Positions 1 through 11,048 of a stretch of DNA of 64,000 bases are shown piece after piece. Under the pieces are notes generated by a model that was not told the DNA's origin, did not search any database, and saw only the letters and a list, made by a program, of their open reading frames with translations. Location of the stretch: NCBI GenBank assembly GCA_022494885.1, contig JAGVSM010004247.1:124001-188000 (forward strand). The letters run 5' to 3'. The DNA is from Micrasema longulum (taxonomy: Eukaryota; Arthropoda; Insecta; Trichoptera; Brachycentridae). The translations under genes and the position numbers were made by a program. The number at the start of each line of letters is the position of its first letter. The first letter of the stretch is position 1.

Positions 1-87
1 ATGGTGAGCTGCGCGTATTTGCTTATATGGACGATTCGCTCTTGGCTAACACTACATATTATTTATTTATTTATTATATATATATAT

Positions 88-933
88 ACGGCCTCAGCCA
101 ATTACAACATTCACATGAAGAAACATAAATGCAAGAAACTGAACAAAAAGAACATAAAACTATTTAGCAAAGACAAACAAGGGCAAAACAATAATAGCAT
201 ACAATATATTCAAAAAAACGAAAGACCAAAAACTTTGAGCTAAACCATGCCAATCCAACTTCATCCCACACTGTTTGGTCGCGAAGAGATCTACGAAAAG
301 CCGGAAGATCTATCCCAAAAAATTCCAAGTCGTGTGATGAATTGACTAATCTACACATTCTGGACATTGGGGCATAAAAACCAAAGTTGCTCTTAGAAGA
401 TTTTATAAATGGCAGATTTTGACTTCTGGTGACACGGTTGGGAACATGAAAAGAAATTGATCGCAACAGAGATGGGACATCACTTAAAGCATTAAGTATT
501 TTGAAAATGCATGTAAGGTCCATCTCAGTTCTATGTCTCTCCAATGAAGACAGATTAAGAGATTGCTCTATTTCAGAATAGGAAAGCTATTAGCTATTAT
601 ATACTTATCAATGAAAAGTCTTTTACAAGCTAATAGCTAATAGCTAAAGCATATAAAGACTTGCACCAAAAAAATTAAGAGATTGCTCTATTTCAAAATA
701 AGAATAATTTGTAATCCGAGCAACCATGCCACTTTTCTTAGAAAACGGTGTTGGACAGACTCGATATGGTCAATATGAGTCCTGTAGAATGGAGACCAAA
801 TAGGAGATGCGTATTCTAGATGGGGTCGAACTAGTGAGCAATAAAGAGTTTTGGTGGTATTAATATTTTTAAAGTCCGCCGTCACTCTATTGATAAAACC
901 GAGAAGTTTGAGAGATTTGTTTACAATATTATG
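88..933 (-). mobile_element. CR1-like LINE 3' end (family A), decayed
   Basis: Reading the minus strand from about 933 down gives the region downstream of a CR1-like reverse transcriptase: LLGFINR, TLYCSLVRPHLEYASPIWSP, SVQHRFLRKVAW, then YSEIEQSLNLSSLERH and the tail up to HDLEFFGIDL. This is the conserved stretch between the RT thumb and the ORF2 C-terminus. Stops and shifts show it is dead. It ends in AT-rich 3' UTR near 88. A 93-bp insertion with direct repeats interrupts it at 581-673. A second copy lies at 18.1-18.6 kb. Confidence 0.8.
554..700 (-). mobile_element. Short 5'-truncated LINE tail (family B) with 27-bp direct repeats
   Basis: The 27 bases at 554-580 recur at 674-700 with one mismatch and flank a 93-bp insert. 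On the minus strand the insert reads from the very end of a family B LINE ORF through its short 3' UTR, which contains repeated TAGCTATTAGC words. The flanking LINE A reading frame resumes after the insert. This is what target-primed insertion of a strongly 5'-truncated LINE would leave. Confidence 0.7.
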
Positions 934-1045
934 CTTTCTGATTTTATAATTTAAGGTATGATAAACAAAAGAGGTGAGTTTTCAGTTTTATTTTAGTTTA
1001 GTTAAGGGAAGGCTGAGCCCGGCATCGGCAACAGCACGATTTATT
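934..1045 (-). mobile_element. Fragment of L2/CR1-like LINE (family D')
   Basis: The text from GGTATGATAAAC through AGCACGAT matches, in order and with gaps, the minus-strand tail of the LINE at 55.7-56.6 kb (for example GAGGTGAG against GAAGTGAG, and the shared CAACAGCACGAT-like word). It is non-coding here and continues into AT-rich sequence. Confidence 0.4.
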
Positions 1046-3077
1046 TTATTATTTATTTATATTTATTTATAAATCATAGAACACAAAGTACTTTACAAGT
1101 ATAACACGTTGAATTACATTCCCAGGAGTTACAACAACTCAATTCGGTACATAAATAATATTAACATTTAGAAAATAACACATATTTAGAACAACAAAGA
1201 GACAAAGAAAGTTTAGCACCTTTATAACTAAATATACAACAACAATATATAAGCCTAAAACCTTTTCTTACACAAGCAGAATAAATATATATATAAATAA
1301 AAAACGCTTTTAAGAATAAAAAAAAAGTAGTGAATCTACTTAGGTAGATAAGGTCATTAACATCACATGCCATGCAGATGATGCTGCCATAGTGATGATA
1401 AGAACATATCCATCTCAGTTAGTAAACATCTGGATGCCTAAGAAATGTCGTATAGTACAGTGAACATTTGTATTTAATAGCGCGATTTTGAAAGAACGGC
1501 GTTATAAAATAGCACAATTTTATGATTTCCTTACTTTTTATCAGACAATGGCCTTAATTTACCATCGCATTTTAATATATCTTTTAGCGGTTGTAAGTAT
1601 GCTTTGAATTCCATCCCATGTTTGGCATTGGTGAATAACCAGGTAGGTACATGTTTTCTGTGGTTGATCAAATTAGCGTATTGTTAGATCTATAAAGTTG
1701 TTCTTAATGCGTTAGTTCGTGATCTATCTGACCTCTAACTAAAAATACATTTTCGTACATTTAAATTTCATTCAGTTTTACAATGGAATGCGTATTATTC
1801 ATTTGGTTTTTCTCCTTACCATACCTCTCTTTTCCATCTTTTTAATTTTCATTGAAGTTGGCACTTTCTATCACAGAAGCCTATTTCAAATATAAATGAG
1901 AACTGTTCACGCCAGCTGGTGCAGGATTCTCACGTCGACGGTCTCGCCAATCTCTGGTGACATGCGAATGAGGAAAAAGACACAGTTTCTTCAAAATACT
2001 ATTTATTATCCAAATTCCGCAGTGTCGCATAAATCACAATTGAATCACAGTTTGACAAAGTTGAGCGGGCACATAGTCATTAAACACACAAATCAGCTTA
2101 AATAAAACCACAGGGCAATCACACCCTCTCACTCGTAACACTCGAGGATGCGTACAAGCCTCGCCTGTCACTTAGGACCTTCTGTCATCGTCTCTAGAGG
2201 CTCACTAATCAATGTTACAGAAATAATAATTATTACAACTGTTCTAAAAGATAACCCCAGTTTTTTTAAATGATTACATAGGTAAACACATTTACCTAAT
2301 ACACGTAACTCTCGAGGATGCGTACACTCCTCGCCTGCTACGGTCTGACTTTCCGTCAGCAACTCTACAAGCGCACTTGCAGACTTCAGTATGGAGACTA
2401 AAGCTTGTTACTCTCTCACAAGCTTTTCAAAAGCTATTTCAATTGCATTCTACAAAAAATAATACTGATACTGATATTTTAGTGCCAAACAAAATATTTT
2501 TTAGGCCTTTTCAAACAATTACAAGATTTCTCTTCCTCAATAAATTAAATTATATGTGACATCCTAGGACAAGAAACAATAAACTAAACTAGGATCTTAA
2601 CACTTAAGTATAGGACAAATGCCCAGTTCTTTCAAATATTACATAAAAAAATACAAGGGTACAAAGTATACTCAGTAAAATAAATATCTCAAATTCAGTA
2701 GAAAACATTAAAAAGGGCATAAAACAATAATTCACGATATACGACACTTTTGAAAGAAATGAACATGTTGTAAAGCAGAACAATAACATCCGAAATTGCT
2801 AGTCGGTATACAAAATTAACCAATAAAGCGTTCTTTGTAAAGCATTATTTTAACCCGCCAAATCTTTGGAACGAAGTTGTTAGTGTTTGAATGCATTTTT
2901 TACAAAATATATTATTTATAAACGAAATATTAATAAATTTAGTTTTGGCCCGAACAAGAACTATTGTAAATGTCAATGACGTAAGGAACGCAGATTAATT
3001 GTTTGCGGTCATTCGTTGGCTTGTTTCGATCATATGATGTCGATATGACAAGCAGGTAAAAAATACCGAGGTAAGAT
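1046..3077. other. Stretch with no recognised gene; one short dispersed repeat
   Basis: This is AT-rich sequence. 1046-1290 resembles an AT-rich LINE 3' UTR on the minus strand, but no protein was recognised. A 35-base word beginning at 2134 recurs at 2304 (shared core CTCGAGGATGCGTACA, then CTCGCCTG), 170 bases apart. The short open frames here have no family features. Confidence 0.4.
2134..2338. repeat. Two direct copies of a ~35-bp word, 170 bp apart
   Basis: The copies are 2134-2168 and 2304-2338. Both contain CTCGAGGATGCGTACA followed by CTCGCCTG, and both are followed shortly by a TCTG/GTCTG word. The element they belong to was not recognised. Confidence 0.55.
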
Positions 3078-3115
3078 ACAGATAGTACAGAAGTTAAGTA
3101 TACCGTCTCGATATA

Positions 3116-3397
3116 CAGGGTGTTAATTTAATTTTAAAAAAATATTTAAAAAAGCAAATGGTTGCTTACTTCTGCAGGGGAGAAACGCGGAGGGAGGGGG
3201 AAGTCCGATACACCGCTGACTGCGCGGCCACCTCCCCTCGCTTCTCCCATGCAGAAGTAAGCAACCATTTGTTGTTTTTAATATTTTATTTAAAAAAATA
3301 TATTTTTTCGAAATATTTTTTTAAATATGCTAATATGTCTTCTTGCCCATACTGATCATCGTGGTTTCGGATGTGACAGAGTTTAAAGAACACGCTG
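3116..3397. mobile_element. 282-bp MITE with TATA target duplication and internal foldback
   Basis: The element starts CAGGGTGTT and ends AACACGCTG, giving imperfect terminal inverted repeats. TATA flanks both ends (3112-3115 and 3398-3401). Inside is a foldback: GCAAATGGTTGCTTACTT near 3154 pairs with the reverse complement ending near 3271, around a GC-rich loop. The flanks join into one dispersed repeat (ACCGTCTC...TATA...GATGAAGATAG) also seen at 10.55, 39.93 and 42.0 kb, which confirms an insertion. No transposase is present. A short TA-containing duplication fits Tc1/mariner-related MITEs, but the superfamily is unproven. Confidence 0.8.
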
Positions 3398-3841
3398 TAT
3401 ACAGATGAAGATAGCGTTCATAATCGAGACAGGTAATCCATAATTAGTACTACTGTACAACTGTACATATGCAAAGCAGTCTAGAAATAACTAAGCGTAA
3501 TTAATTTGTTACCACGAACATCGGGAAAACGTGAAAATTCTCCTAATAACGTGTTGCTGAGACCTTACGAGTGTATTGTTATACTTACGGAACTATAATG
3601 AGATCATAAAATATCGATCAAATCATCGCCTGCTTGTAAAAAGTGGACGAATGTTGATGCAATGGCTATTCTCAGCTCATAATCTAAAAAAAGGAAATCG
3701 AGTTGAGAAAAATCCACCTCGCAGAGTAATTCAATTAATTTATTTAAAATAACATACACATTTTGAAATCCTCGATATACAATTTATATATCACAACTAT
3801 TTAAAATACAGAATAGATTCCTTAATGTAAATTCCCTAATG

Positions 3842-4285
3842 TCAGTAATTTAAAGTTACCTTGTCTTCATAAACGGCGTATGATTGCGGATCAATTATTT
3901 ATTTATAATTTGCTAAATAATCGGATTGATTGTGCCGATTTGCTGTCTAAAATAAACTTTAATACTCCTATTCGTCGCACTCGACATACTGTATTACTGA
4001 GCTACAACAAATGCAACACCAGAGCAGCTCAAAATTCGCTCTTAGGAAGAGCAGTTAGTAACTTTTCTAAAATTGAGAAGATGTACGATTTAGACATCTT
4101 TAACGACTCAACTCTCTGCTACAAACGGAAGCTGAGTCTTATAGATTTTAATGTTTAGTATTACTAATATTATTATTGTTATTATTGGAGCACATAAGGG
4201 AATTTGCTTATGTGTGCCCTACTTCAAAGTTTAAAGTTACTGTAATATTAGTATCATTTAGCCTCTTTGAAAATAAACAGAAACA
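3842..4285 (+). mobile_element. CR1-like LINE 3' end
   Basis: The plus strand encodes the ORF2 C-terminal region: ADQLFIYNLLNNRIDCADLL, then FNTPIRRTRH, and the tail ending at the stop at 4156-4158. The pattern (helical NLLN segment, P-R-R-R motif, short basic tail) is shared with the other CR1-like tails in the window. A 3' UTR with a GTGTGCCCTACTT word follows to about 4285; that word recurs in the LINE tail at 59.8 kb. Confidence 0.75.
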
Positions 4286-4589
4286 ATTAATACTAAACTA
4301 GGTACTACCAGAATACACACTACATAAACACCACATCTTATACACATCACTCCATACACCTCACTCCACGCACTACATTTCATACTCACAACAATAAAAA
4401 CACAATCACTAGTAAATTCACACAAAGCACAAATTCTTCTTACATCTTGTTGTACTGTTAGATAGTTGTTTCATATATTGTGTTAATTGGTGCCAGTTAG
4501 GTTTATTTTTTGTTCGTAATATTGTCTAGATTTATATTAACATAGCACTGTGTGCACAACATTAAATTTAAACAAATAAACAAATTAAA

Positions 4590-4797
4590 CTTCTGGATCG
4601 TAAATCTCTTACATATTTTGACTCGTACGAAGACGCTTCTTCCTTTCATAGTTTAACTTTCCTTACTAAACGTAGAAGCATTTCTGATCTGTCTTTCCTC
4701 TTCAAAATTTTAAACAATTTTATCGATAGTCCATATCTCTCGGAGCGTATTTCAATCAATTGTCCCGTAAAGTCAACACGACAAGTTAACTTTTTTA
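4590..4797 (+). mobile_element. CR1-like LINE ORF2 fragment
   Basis: The plus strand reads LTFLTKRRSISDLSFLFKIL, then NNFIDSPYLSERISINCPVK, the same region as in the other CR1-like tails (RR.. DL..LFKILN..IDSP.LL). The fragment stops where the TAGCTC-family MITE begins. Confidence 0.65.
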
Positions 4798-5098
4798 TTA
4801 CTGGCGACTGCTTTTCTTGATATTTGGCTTGTTAACCGCCGGCTAAATGCAATAAAAAGCGTGATAAATAATAAATAAATAAATAAAAATAGCAGTTTAT
4901 TTTCCATATTTACGCCGGTGAAATTCACGTATGTGATTGCGCAGCAGGATCATACGTCGCGAAACGTAAATATTTTGACATTTAAAATGAGGTGTTCGCG
5001 GATGTTGCATTGTGATCGCGAATACGATAAACAACCATGGTGAGAAATTGTTATTACGTCGCTTATTAGCACGTCGATAGTTATTTGTGATTGAGCTA
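4798..5098 (+). mobile_element. TAGCTC-family MITE, 3' part only
   Basis: This matches the 3' half of the full-length copy at 9469-10051, from GGCGACTGCTTTTCTTGA through the right terminal inverted repeat ending GTGATTGAGCTA at 5098. CTG follows, in line with the 3-bp CWG duplication seen at other copies. The left half is missing. Confidence 0.85.
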
Positions 5099-5815
5099 CT
5101 GTTCATTAAATCGCCCTTCGACGCGTGTCCTCTTAATATTTGTCGTTTGTTCCTACGTACGTAAGTACTACGCATACTTTCCTCGTAACACCCTCCCGAA
5201 GCGGTTAAAGCCGTACAAATTCTTTCGAAGGTCGACTGGTCCGGTCCGATCCGATCTTGTTTCTTGTTTCGTTCCTGTGTTTCGTGTTATTGTTTCTTCA
5301 GCTCTGGCGCGTCACGGCTGCGTGTCTCCCTCTCTCGGACCTCTTCCCACCTGCCACGCGGACTCGTTCATCTTCTTCGCTTTCGTTTTTTACTCGATGA
5401 TTGGAAGCCCCTTTGACAGTTATGGAGGGTCGTTTATTCGTTCAATAAGACGATTAATAAGTGGAAGTGTACCAAGCAATTGATTTTTACTCTTACTATC
5501 CGAATTGTTGATTGTTCGAATCGCTTTCAGCCAGCAATGGCTTGCATTTACAGTACGGTACGTAAATACTGTACTTTTCTACAGTCACCTTAAGAAGAGA
5601 TTTTTGACGTTTGCACGCTCATAAAGTTCTGTTAATATTGACAGTTAAGCGTAGGAAACAAACGCCGTACTTCATTGTCGAGTCGCAGCAATACCACCAG
5701 AAAACTTGACTATTGATCGACAATATCGACTTTTTATTAACAATTTAATTATATTGAGCGTGTTCAGACTATTACGTATTAAGCTATTGAGTCATGAAAA
5801 CACGTTTCTATTTAC
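5099..5815. other. Unassigned stretch, partly GC-richer
   Basis: 5130-5450 is richer in G+C and pyrimidines than its surroundings. A 130-aa plus-strand frame (5091-5483) overlaps the MITE end, shows no domain and is composition-driven, so I do not call it a gene. It could be a 5' region of an unrecognised element or a host promoter. Confidence 0.35.
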
Positions 5816-5825
5816 CCCATTTGAC

Positions 5826-6419
5826 GGACGATGCTGTTTTTCTTGCTAACAACAAAGAGGAACTGCAATTCTTGGTAACAAAGGTCTACGATGCATGCGA
5901 CAGAAGCGATTTGCTGATGAATGTCGATAAATCGAATGTGATGGTTTTTAAGTTGTGCAGTGACTAAGCCAACAGAATTTGTGTGGAAAACATAGCCAGT
6001 GCAATTCCCGTAGCCAGTGCAATAAAGCCATGGGTAATATCCGCACTCCCTCATGTAGAGAAACCGAAGAAATTTCTTCTCCACCATAAGAGAGTACTTC
6101 AACCGTTCACTCTGTTTTTGGCACTCATCTTCCTTTCAACGTCTTTCTCAGTCATTCCATCCCTAGTACACATACTTTCCAGATACACAAATTCCTCTAC
6201 TTGTTTTAGTGTAACTCCATTCACAGTGATTTCACATTTAGTCATACTTTCATTTCTTTCAAAAACCATCACATTCAATTTATCGACATTTATCAGCAAA
6301 TCGCTTCCCTCGCATACATCGTAGACCTTTGTTACCAAGAATTGCAGTTCCTCTTTGTTGTTAGCAAGAAGTACAGCATCGTCAGCATACAAAAGACAAT
6401 TGACATTGAAATCACCCAT
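5826..6419. mobile_element. Inverted pair of RTE-like RT fragments around a CR1-like fragment
   Basis: 5826-5952 on the plus strand reads LANNKEELQFLVTKVYDA and VDKSNVMVF. 6419 down to about 6110 on the minus strand reads CLLYADDAVLLANNKEE through VEEFVYLES and the KDVERKMS region, including the RT catalytic YADD box. Between them, about 5955-6105 on the minus strand, is a fragment of another LINE (family C) with MRECGYYPW, also present at 15.1 kb. The two RTE segments form inverted arms of about 125 bp. Confidence 0.75.
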
Positions 6420-6655
6420 TCACCGATTTTGAAAATACAATTAATTATTCTAGACTAAATGTATGGTTACTCGGAAAAAGCCACAAACATTCCTAATGAC
6501 TTTAAAACTTTTTTTATTTTTTTTTTTTATATGGGAGTTGCTTTATTATTTAACTTGCTTATAATATACAAGGTTTATATTTCAAAAAGTGGAGTTTTCT
6601 GCAATTAAATATCTTAAAATTTATCTAAACTATTGGGATCAGGAGGGATATATTA

Positions 6656-7005
6656 ATGTGGGCTAATCAGGAACTTCTCAGCATTTGCTCACGTGGAGAA
6701 GAAACCACCTTAAACTCTTCAGGAGAAGCCGGCCTGTTGGCAGCAGTCAACAGGCCTTCCGTTCCACTAGAGGAGTGTTCGGCATTTTGTTCCCTACTTT
6801 GGTTTATTTTACCAATTTCCTGCGCTATATTGATCATGTATGATACTACCTCTCGTGTGAGTTCTTTATTACCTATCACCGATGGGATGTCGCATAGATC
6901 TTCACCCAGGCCTCTGCATCGCGCCTCCAGCTGTTGTCTTTGAAAGCTGAAAAAGGGGCAATGCATCGACTTTAAAACTTGGAGCGCAGGGTATTGAGCA
7001 AGTTC
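6656..7005 (-). mobile_element. R1/I-like LINE C-terminal fragment
   Basis: The minus strand encodes HCPFFSFQRQQLEARCRG, then LCDIPSVIGNKELTREVV and a KINQSRE tail. The HCPFF motif is the end of the Cys/His region that follows the RNase-H-like part in R1/I-type LINEs. The same protein with its upstream part is at 19.85-20.34 kb. Confidence 0.75.
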
Positions 7006-7009
7006 ATCA

Positions 7010-7575
7010 ATATACATATTTAGGATGCTGGCTGTATGATAAATGGGATAACACGCAAGAGATCAAAGTCAGAATAGAGATGGTGCGAGACTGCTTTGTC
7101 AGGATGCGTGACCTTCTTTGCAGTAGAGACTTTAATTTAGACCTCCGAACGCGCATTGCTCGATGTTACGTCTTTTTAGTACTTTTTTACGGCGTCGAAA
7201 CGCGGGCACTCACCCAAAACACTTCAAAAAAGATCGAAGCCTTTGAAATGTGGTACTACAGGAGGATATAAAAATCTCCTGGGTAGATAGAGTCCGAAAC
7301 GATGATGTTCTCCGACGGGTGGAAAAAGATAAAGAGGTACTAGAGGTACTAAGACCTCGAGTACTTTGGGCATGTGGTGAGAGGCGTCATTCTACAGGGA
7401 AGGATTGAAGGAAGACGCAGTGCAGGTAGAAGGCGCATCTCTCGGCTTAAGAACTTGCGCGACTGGTTCCATTGCAGCACAGTCCTTGTTCAGGGGAGCT
7501 GCCAACAAAGTAAGAATCGCAACGATGATTTCCAACCTCCATCGGGGAGAGGAATCATAAGAAAAAGACATCCAT
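7010..7575 (+). mobile_element. RTE/BovB-type LINE 3' fragment, frameshifted
   Basis: The plus strand reads YLGCWLYDKWD, then RTRIARCYVFLVLFYGVE and KKIEAFEMWYYRRI, the classic RTE signature (CY....LLYG.E......IEAFEMW..RR). In other frames it continues into a KISWVDRV-like word, YFGHVVRG, and GRRSAGRRRISRLKNLRDW. Several shifts make it a pseudogene. It abuts the R1-like fragment at its 5' side. Confidence 0.8.
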
Positions 7576-8133
7576 TTGATATATTTTTATCGGTATTCGT
7601 ATTATGGATATTTTTGTATTAAATGTTTAACAGTTCTAGGCGAAAAATTGAAGTTAACAGGTAGGAGGTATTATTTAATTGTAGAGATTTGGTAATGGTT
7701 TATTCAATTTGTTCGCTAGCTTCAGAGACCAAAATATCAGTGCAATAATTTATTTACGTATTACGCCTCTGTGAAATCTCAGGCAATTACTGTGATTTGT
7801 TATTTTCCTTGTTAGTGTAATAGTTCTTGAATCTGTTTACGGCACGGTACAAATTCGAATTAATTAAAAAGTAATGCCATTTGGCGCAAACACCGCGTGT
7901 GTTCGTGTTCTGTTGTTGCACTGTGGGCGTTTCCCTGTCTTCATATCTTACTAAAATGCGTGAAAACTGCTACTCCTTTATTTATTTCATCATTAATTAA
8001 TTAATTATATTGCCTTTTCATTATTTTAAATGCCTTCTACATATTTATAACCGCTTTCATCTTTTATATCAAAACACTTCGCGGTGTTTTTTAAAAATAT
8101 TTTTATTAGGAAAAACGACAGAAATGATTTATC
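7576..8133. other. AT-rich stretch, nothing recognised
   Basis: I see no protein motif, terminal repeat or tRNA-like box here. It separates the RTE fragment from the P-like element. Confidence 0.5.
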
Positions 8134-8940
8134 CACAGAATTAAGAACAGTTCAGAAACCGCGTACGCGCATCAAAAAGAAGGCGACTAAATTACTCTTA
8201 AAATAGTAATTTTACGTTTTGACCAATTAGTTTCTTTGTAGACGTCGCTCAAACTCAAACTCAAACTCCCGATTCGAATTCGACTATGCCGTGTTGTGTC
8301 GTTTAAAAGTGTAGAAATACTGCTGGGATTTTAAAGAAACAGGATGGGATCATACTTCATGTGTCATCAGCAAATGCATTTGTAAGTAGCAAATGCATTA
8401 CTTTAAAATTGAATTATTTTTCCATCTGTCAGATTGTCGAAGCAATCGAAATGGACATTTCGTTAGTGTTGCCAGGGTAGTATTTTTTTTACCCTACTTT
8501 GCTCATCTAATGAGAGAACTAATGAAAATTTGACCTCGGATTAAACAACTCTGTGGTGGACATTTGACCTTCATTATATTTACAACATCAAATATTTTTT
8601 AACATGATATAAAAATATCCGTTTTATCTAAAATAAAATTTGTTTTGTATTTTAAGTTCAAAATTCATTAATTCAATTACTCTCATTAAATGACCCTTTA
8701 CTTATCTACTCTGGTGTGTAAGTCAATATTTCCGCGTGCACAATAAAATTTTAGAGAAATTAACAAATTGCTTTTTTTTTACCTTAAATTTGTGTTATGG
8801 TTATTTTTTTCCCATCGTGCAACATTACGCGGCGTTATCACGGATGCGGGGAAAGTGGAACATAGTGGGGGAATTTTTAGACACAGTCCGAATATTCAAA
8901 TATGATTCTACGCTCCTTTTGGATTATTCGTAATTCTATA
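8134..8940 (+). mobile_element. P-like DNA transposon, non-autonomous copy 1, with THAP-start remnant
   Basis: This is the sister copy of the element at 60323-61573. The ends are CACAGAATTAAGAACAG and a right end near TAATTCTATA, degraded versions of the CATAGAATTAAGAATAG inverted repeat. ATG at 8286 opens MPCCVV, followed after a stop by KCRNTAGILKKQDG, which resembles the start of a THAP zinc finger (Cys pair, then K..G...H). P-element transposases carry an N-terminal THAP domain. The rest is non-coding. Flanking duplications are no longer visible. Confidence 0.65.
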
Positions 8941-9468
8941 ATACTACTGTACGTGTGATGTCACTGAACTCCTAAACTCGGTTTTACTCCGATTTACTTG
9001 CGGTCTTCAGCGAAGTTTAGATCTTTGCACTGCGCGTTTTCTTAGATATTAAATTCAATCGAATATGTAAAAAATAATAAGCATAAATATTTTTTTCATC
9101 TACCTACCAGGGTTACATTTGAGAATGCATGTAAAGGGTTTTTCAATCGCGCGTGTAAGGGAGATTTAATAAATAGGAGATTTTTTTACTAACGAATAAA
9201 TATTAAAATACTAAATTCATAAATTTAAACTTTTTTTACAAATACTATAGTAGCTATTGCGTATTTAGGCCGTTAGTTAGTACATGCTCGTCAGTCGTAC
9301 GCTTTAAATGACATATTCCGTGAACTGACAATATGGAGGCTTGTATTCGTTTAAATATTGCAAATAATGTTTAAATTTTAATAAATTGACAAAGCACGTC
9401 ATCACCATTATTCCCACACAGTGGTGCACATGGCACTGCGTCGGTCAACCAAATGCCTTACACTTCAG
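8941..9468. other. AT-rich stretch, nothing recognised
   Basis: No motif or reading frame of note lies between the P-like element and the TAGCTC MITE. Confidence 0.5.
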
Positions 9469-10051
9469 TAGCTCAATCACAAATAACTATCGACGTGCTT
9501 AAAAACATGCCAAGCATTTTGAGCGATCACAATAAACAATAATGAACAAGTTTTCGCAGTCACAAGTCAACGCGTGTGTAATTTCTAAGTCAACGCTCGT
9601 GTCTGTTTGTTTTTTGTTTTCCTCGTAAATAAATACAGTTCATTGGCGAAAAATCGGCGTTTACTACAAAAAAAATAAAATAATAATATATTGCATTCGC
9701 AAAATAGGAACGAGTATATAATACAAAAAAGTAAAAAATAAATTACAATTACTACGGCGACTGCTTTTCTTGACATTTGGCTTGCCAACCGCCGGCTAAA
9801 TGCAATAAATAGCATGATAAATAACAAATAAATAAATAAAAATAGCATTATATTTTCCATATTTCCACCGGTGAAATTCAAGTATGTGATTGCGCAGCAG
9901 GATTATACGTCGCGAAACGTAAATATTTTGACATTTAATATGAGGTGTTCACGGATGTTGCATTGTGATCGCAAATACGATAAACAACCATGATGAAAAA
10001 TTGTTTTCACGTCACTTATTAGCACGTCGATAGTTATTTGTGATTGAGCTA
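9469..10051 (+). mobile_element. TAGCTC-family MITE, full length, CAG target duplication
   Basis: The left end TAGCTCAATCACAAATAA continuing to CTATCGACGTGCT is repeated in inverted orientation at the right end, giving 31 bp of perfect terminal inverted repeat. CAG flanks both sides (9466-9468, 10052-10054). At 583 bp with no coding capacity it is a MITE. Other copies are at 4798 (partial), 21118 (with inserts), 34797 (fragment) and 35484 (right-truncated). CWG 3-bp duplications are not those of Tc1/mariner (TA) or Harbinger (TWA), so the superfamily is open. Confidence 0.9.
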
Positions 10052-10111
10052 CAGGTGCCAGTTCAGCTACAATAAAATATTGCAGTTAAAACTTATTTTA
10101 AAATCAGTATT

Positions 10112-10200
10112 TGTGTCTACTCTGCCAGGAATCGAAACCAGGACCTCGAGAATGGTAGATGAACGCGTCGACCACCAGCCATCTTTTAAAAACACTCGTC
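10112..10200 (-). repeat. tRNA-derived SINE head (degenerate)
   Basis: Reading the minus strand, GGTGGTCGACGCGTTCA resembles a shifted A box, and CTGGTTTCGATTCCTGG is a good B box (GGTTYGATTCC type). Spacing is tRNA-like. No intact tRNA fold is evident, so this is a SINE head rather than a tRNA gene. Confidence 0.5.
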
Positions 10201-10464
10201 CGGGGCTCTGGTTCTATGTCGCACACAGAACCGTGCTCTTCATCCACCTGGACACAAAGCACGAATGCCGCTTATTTATTACTTTGAAAATTAATTTCGT
10301 TACATGTTTTTTTCTGAGAAGTTATGCCTCGTGAAAAATTGTCTTTTAACAAATATGGAGCTTTGAGTAGGCCTCTTACAAGATCCAATAATTTGATTCT
10401 GAGAATTGTTTTCACCTTGTAGATTTCACAATGTTGTTTTTATTACTTATTTATAATTACCGTA

Positions 10465-10600
10465 ATTTATTGAACAATATTTTGAGGTTTTCCAAATGTT
10501 TGTAGACAGGGACAGAATTTCACTCCCTGGGCCGCGATTATAAAGGCTATCTTCATCGGTAGATATATACCAAGACGTTTAACTTAACTTCTTTACTATC
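10465..10600. repeat. Ends of two dispersed elements abutting
   Basis: 10470-10532 resembles the long terminal inverted repeat of family Z (TTTTCCAAATGTTTGTAGAC, then CACTCCCTGGG). It is followed at 10541 by GCCGCGATTATAAAGG and CTATCTTCATCGGT, the terminal word of another repeat also present at 3.1, 39.93 and 42.0 kb. Confidence 0.5.
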
Positions 10601-11030
10601 TCTATGTGCCTATATGTTCTATCAACTTGTCATTTTGACGTTATATGATCGAATCCAACCAATGATTGACCCCGAAAATTTAGTCCGCGTTCCTTACTTA
10701 ATCAAAATTATTAATACTTCTCATTTATATTTTAAATAGGCTTCTGTGATAAAAAGTGAAAGCGTTTACATTCTCCAATAAATCCCAATTCAAGCAAAAA
10801 ATGCTCGCTTGAACATGATTTTCATATAACTTTTGACGATTACCAAGACGGTATGCTTAACGATCGTCTGTATTTATCTAGCGAGTTATTACCAAGCCGG
10901 CTCCTTTAACGTATCGATAGTACACTTAGGAAGATAGTTAAACATATGGAAAAAATATGTAAATAAAAGTTTCTTTTTTATAGTGCAACATTTCACGCCT
11001 GGATGCTCTTATATGTTATAAGGGCCGAAT
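10601..11030. other. AT-rich stretch, nothing recognised
   Basis: The only recurring word is CCAAGACGGTATGCTTAACG near 10850, shared with the same dispersed repeat. No coding evidence was seen. Confidence 0.4.
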
Positions 11031-11048
11031 CTAAACATATTTTTTTGC

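Noticed and set aside
5091..5483. 130-codon open frame
   Set aside because: It overlaps the end of a MITE, shows no domain, and its openness fits the local base composition.
6656..6943. 95-codon plus-strand frame
   Set aside because: It is antisense to the R1/I-like fragment.
9585..9881. 98-codon minus-strand frame with hydrophobic stretches
   Set aside because: It lies wholly inside the TAGCTC MITE; the same text recurs in other copies without an open frame, so it is composition-driven.
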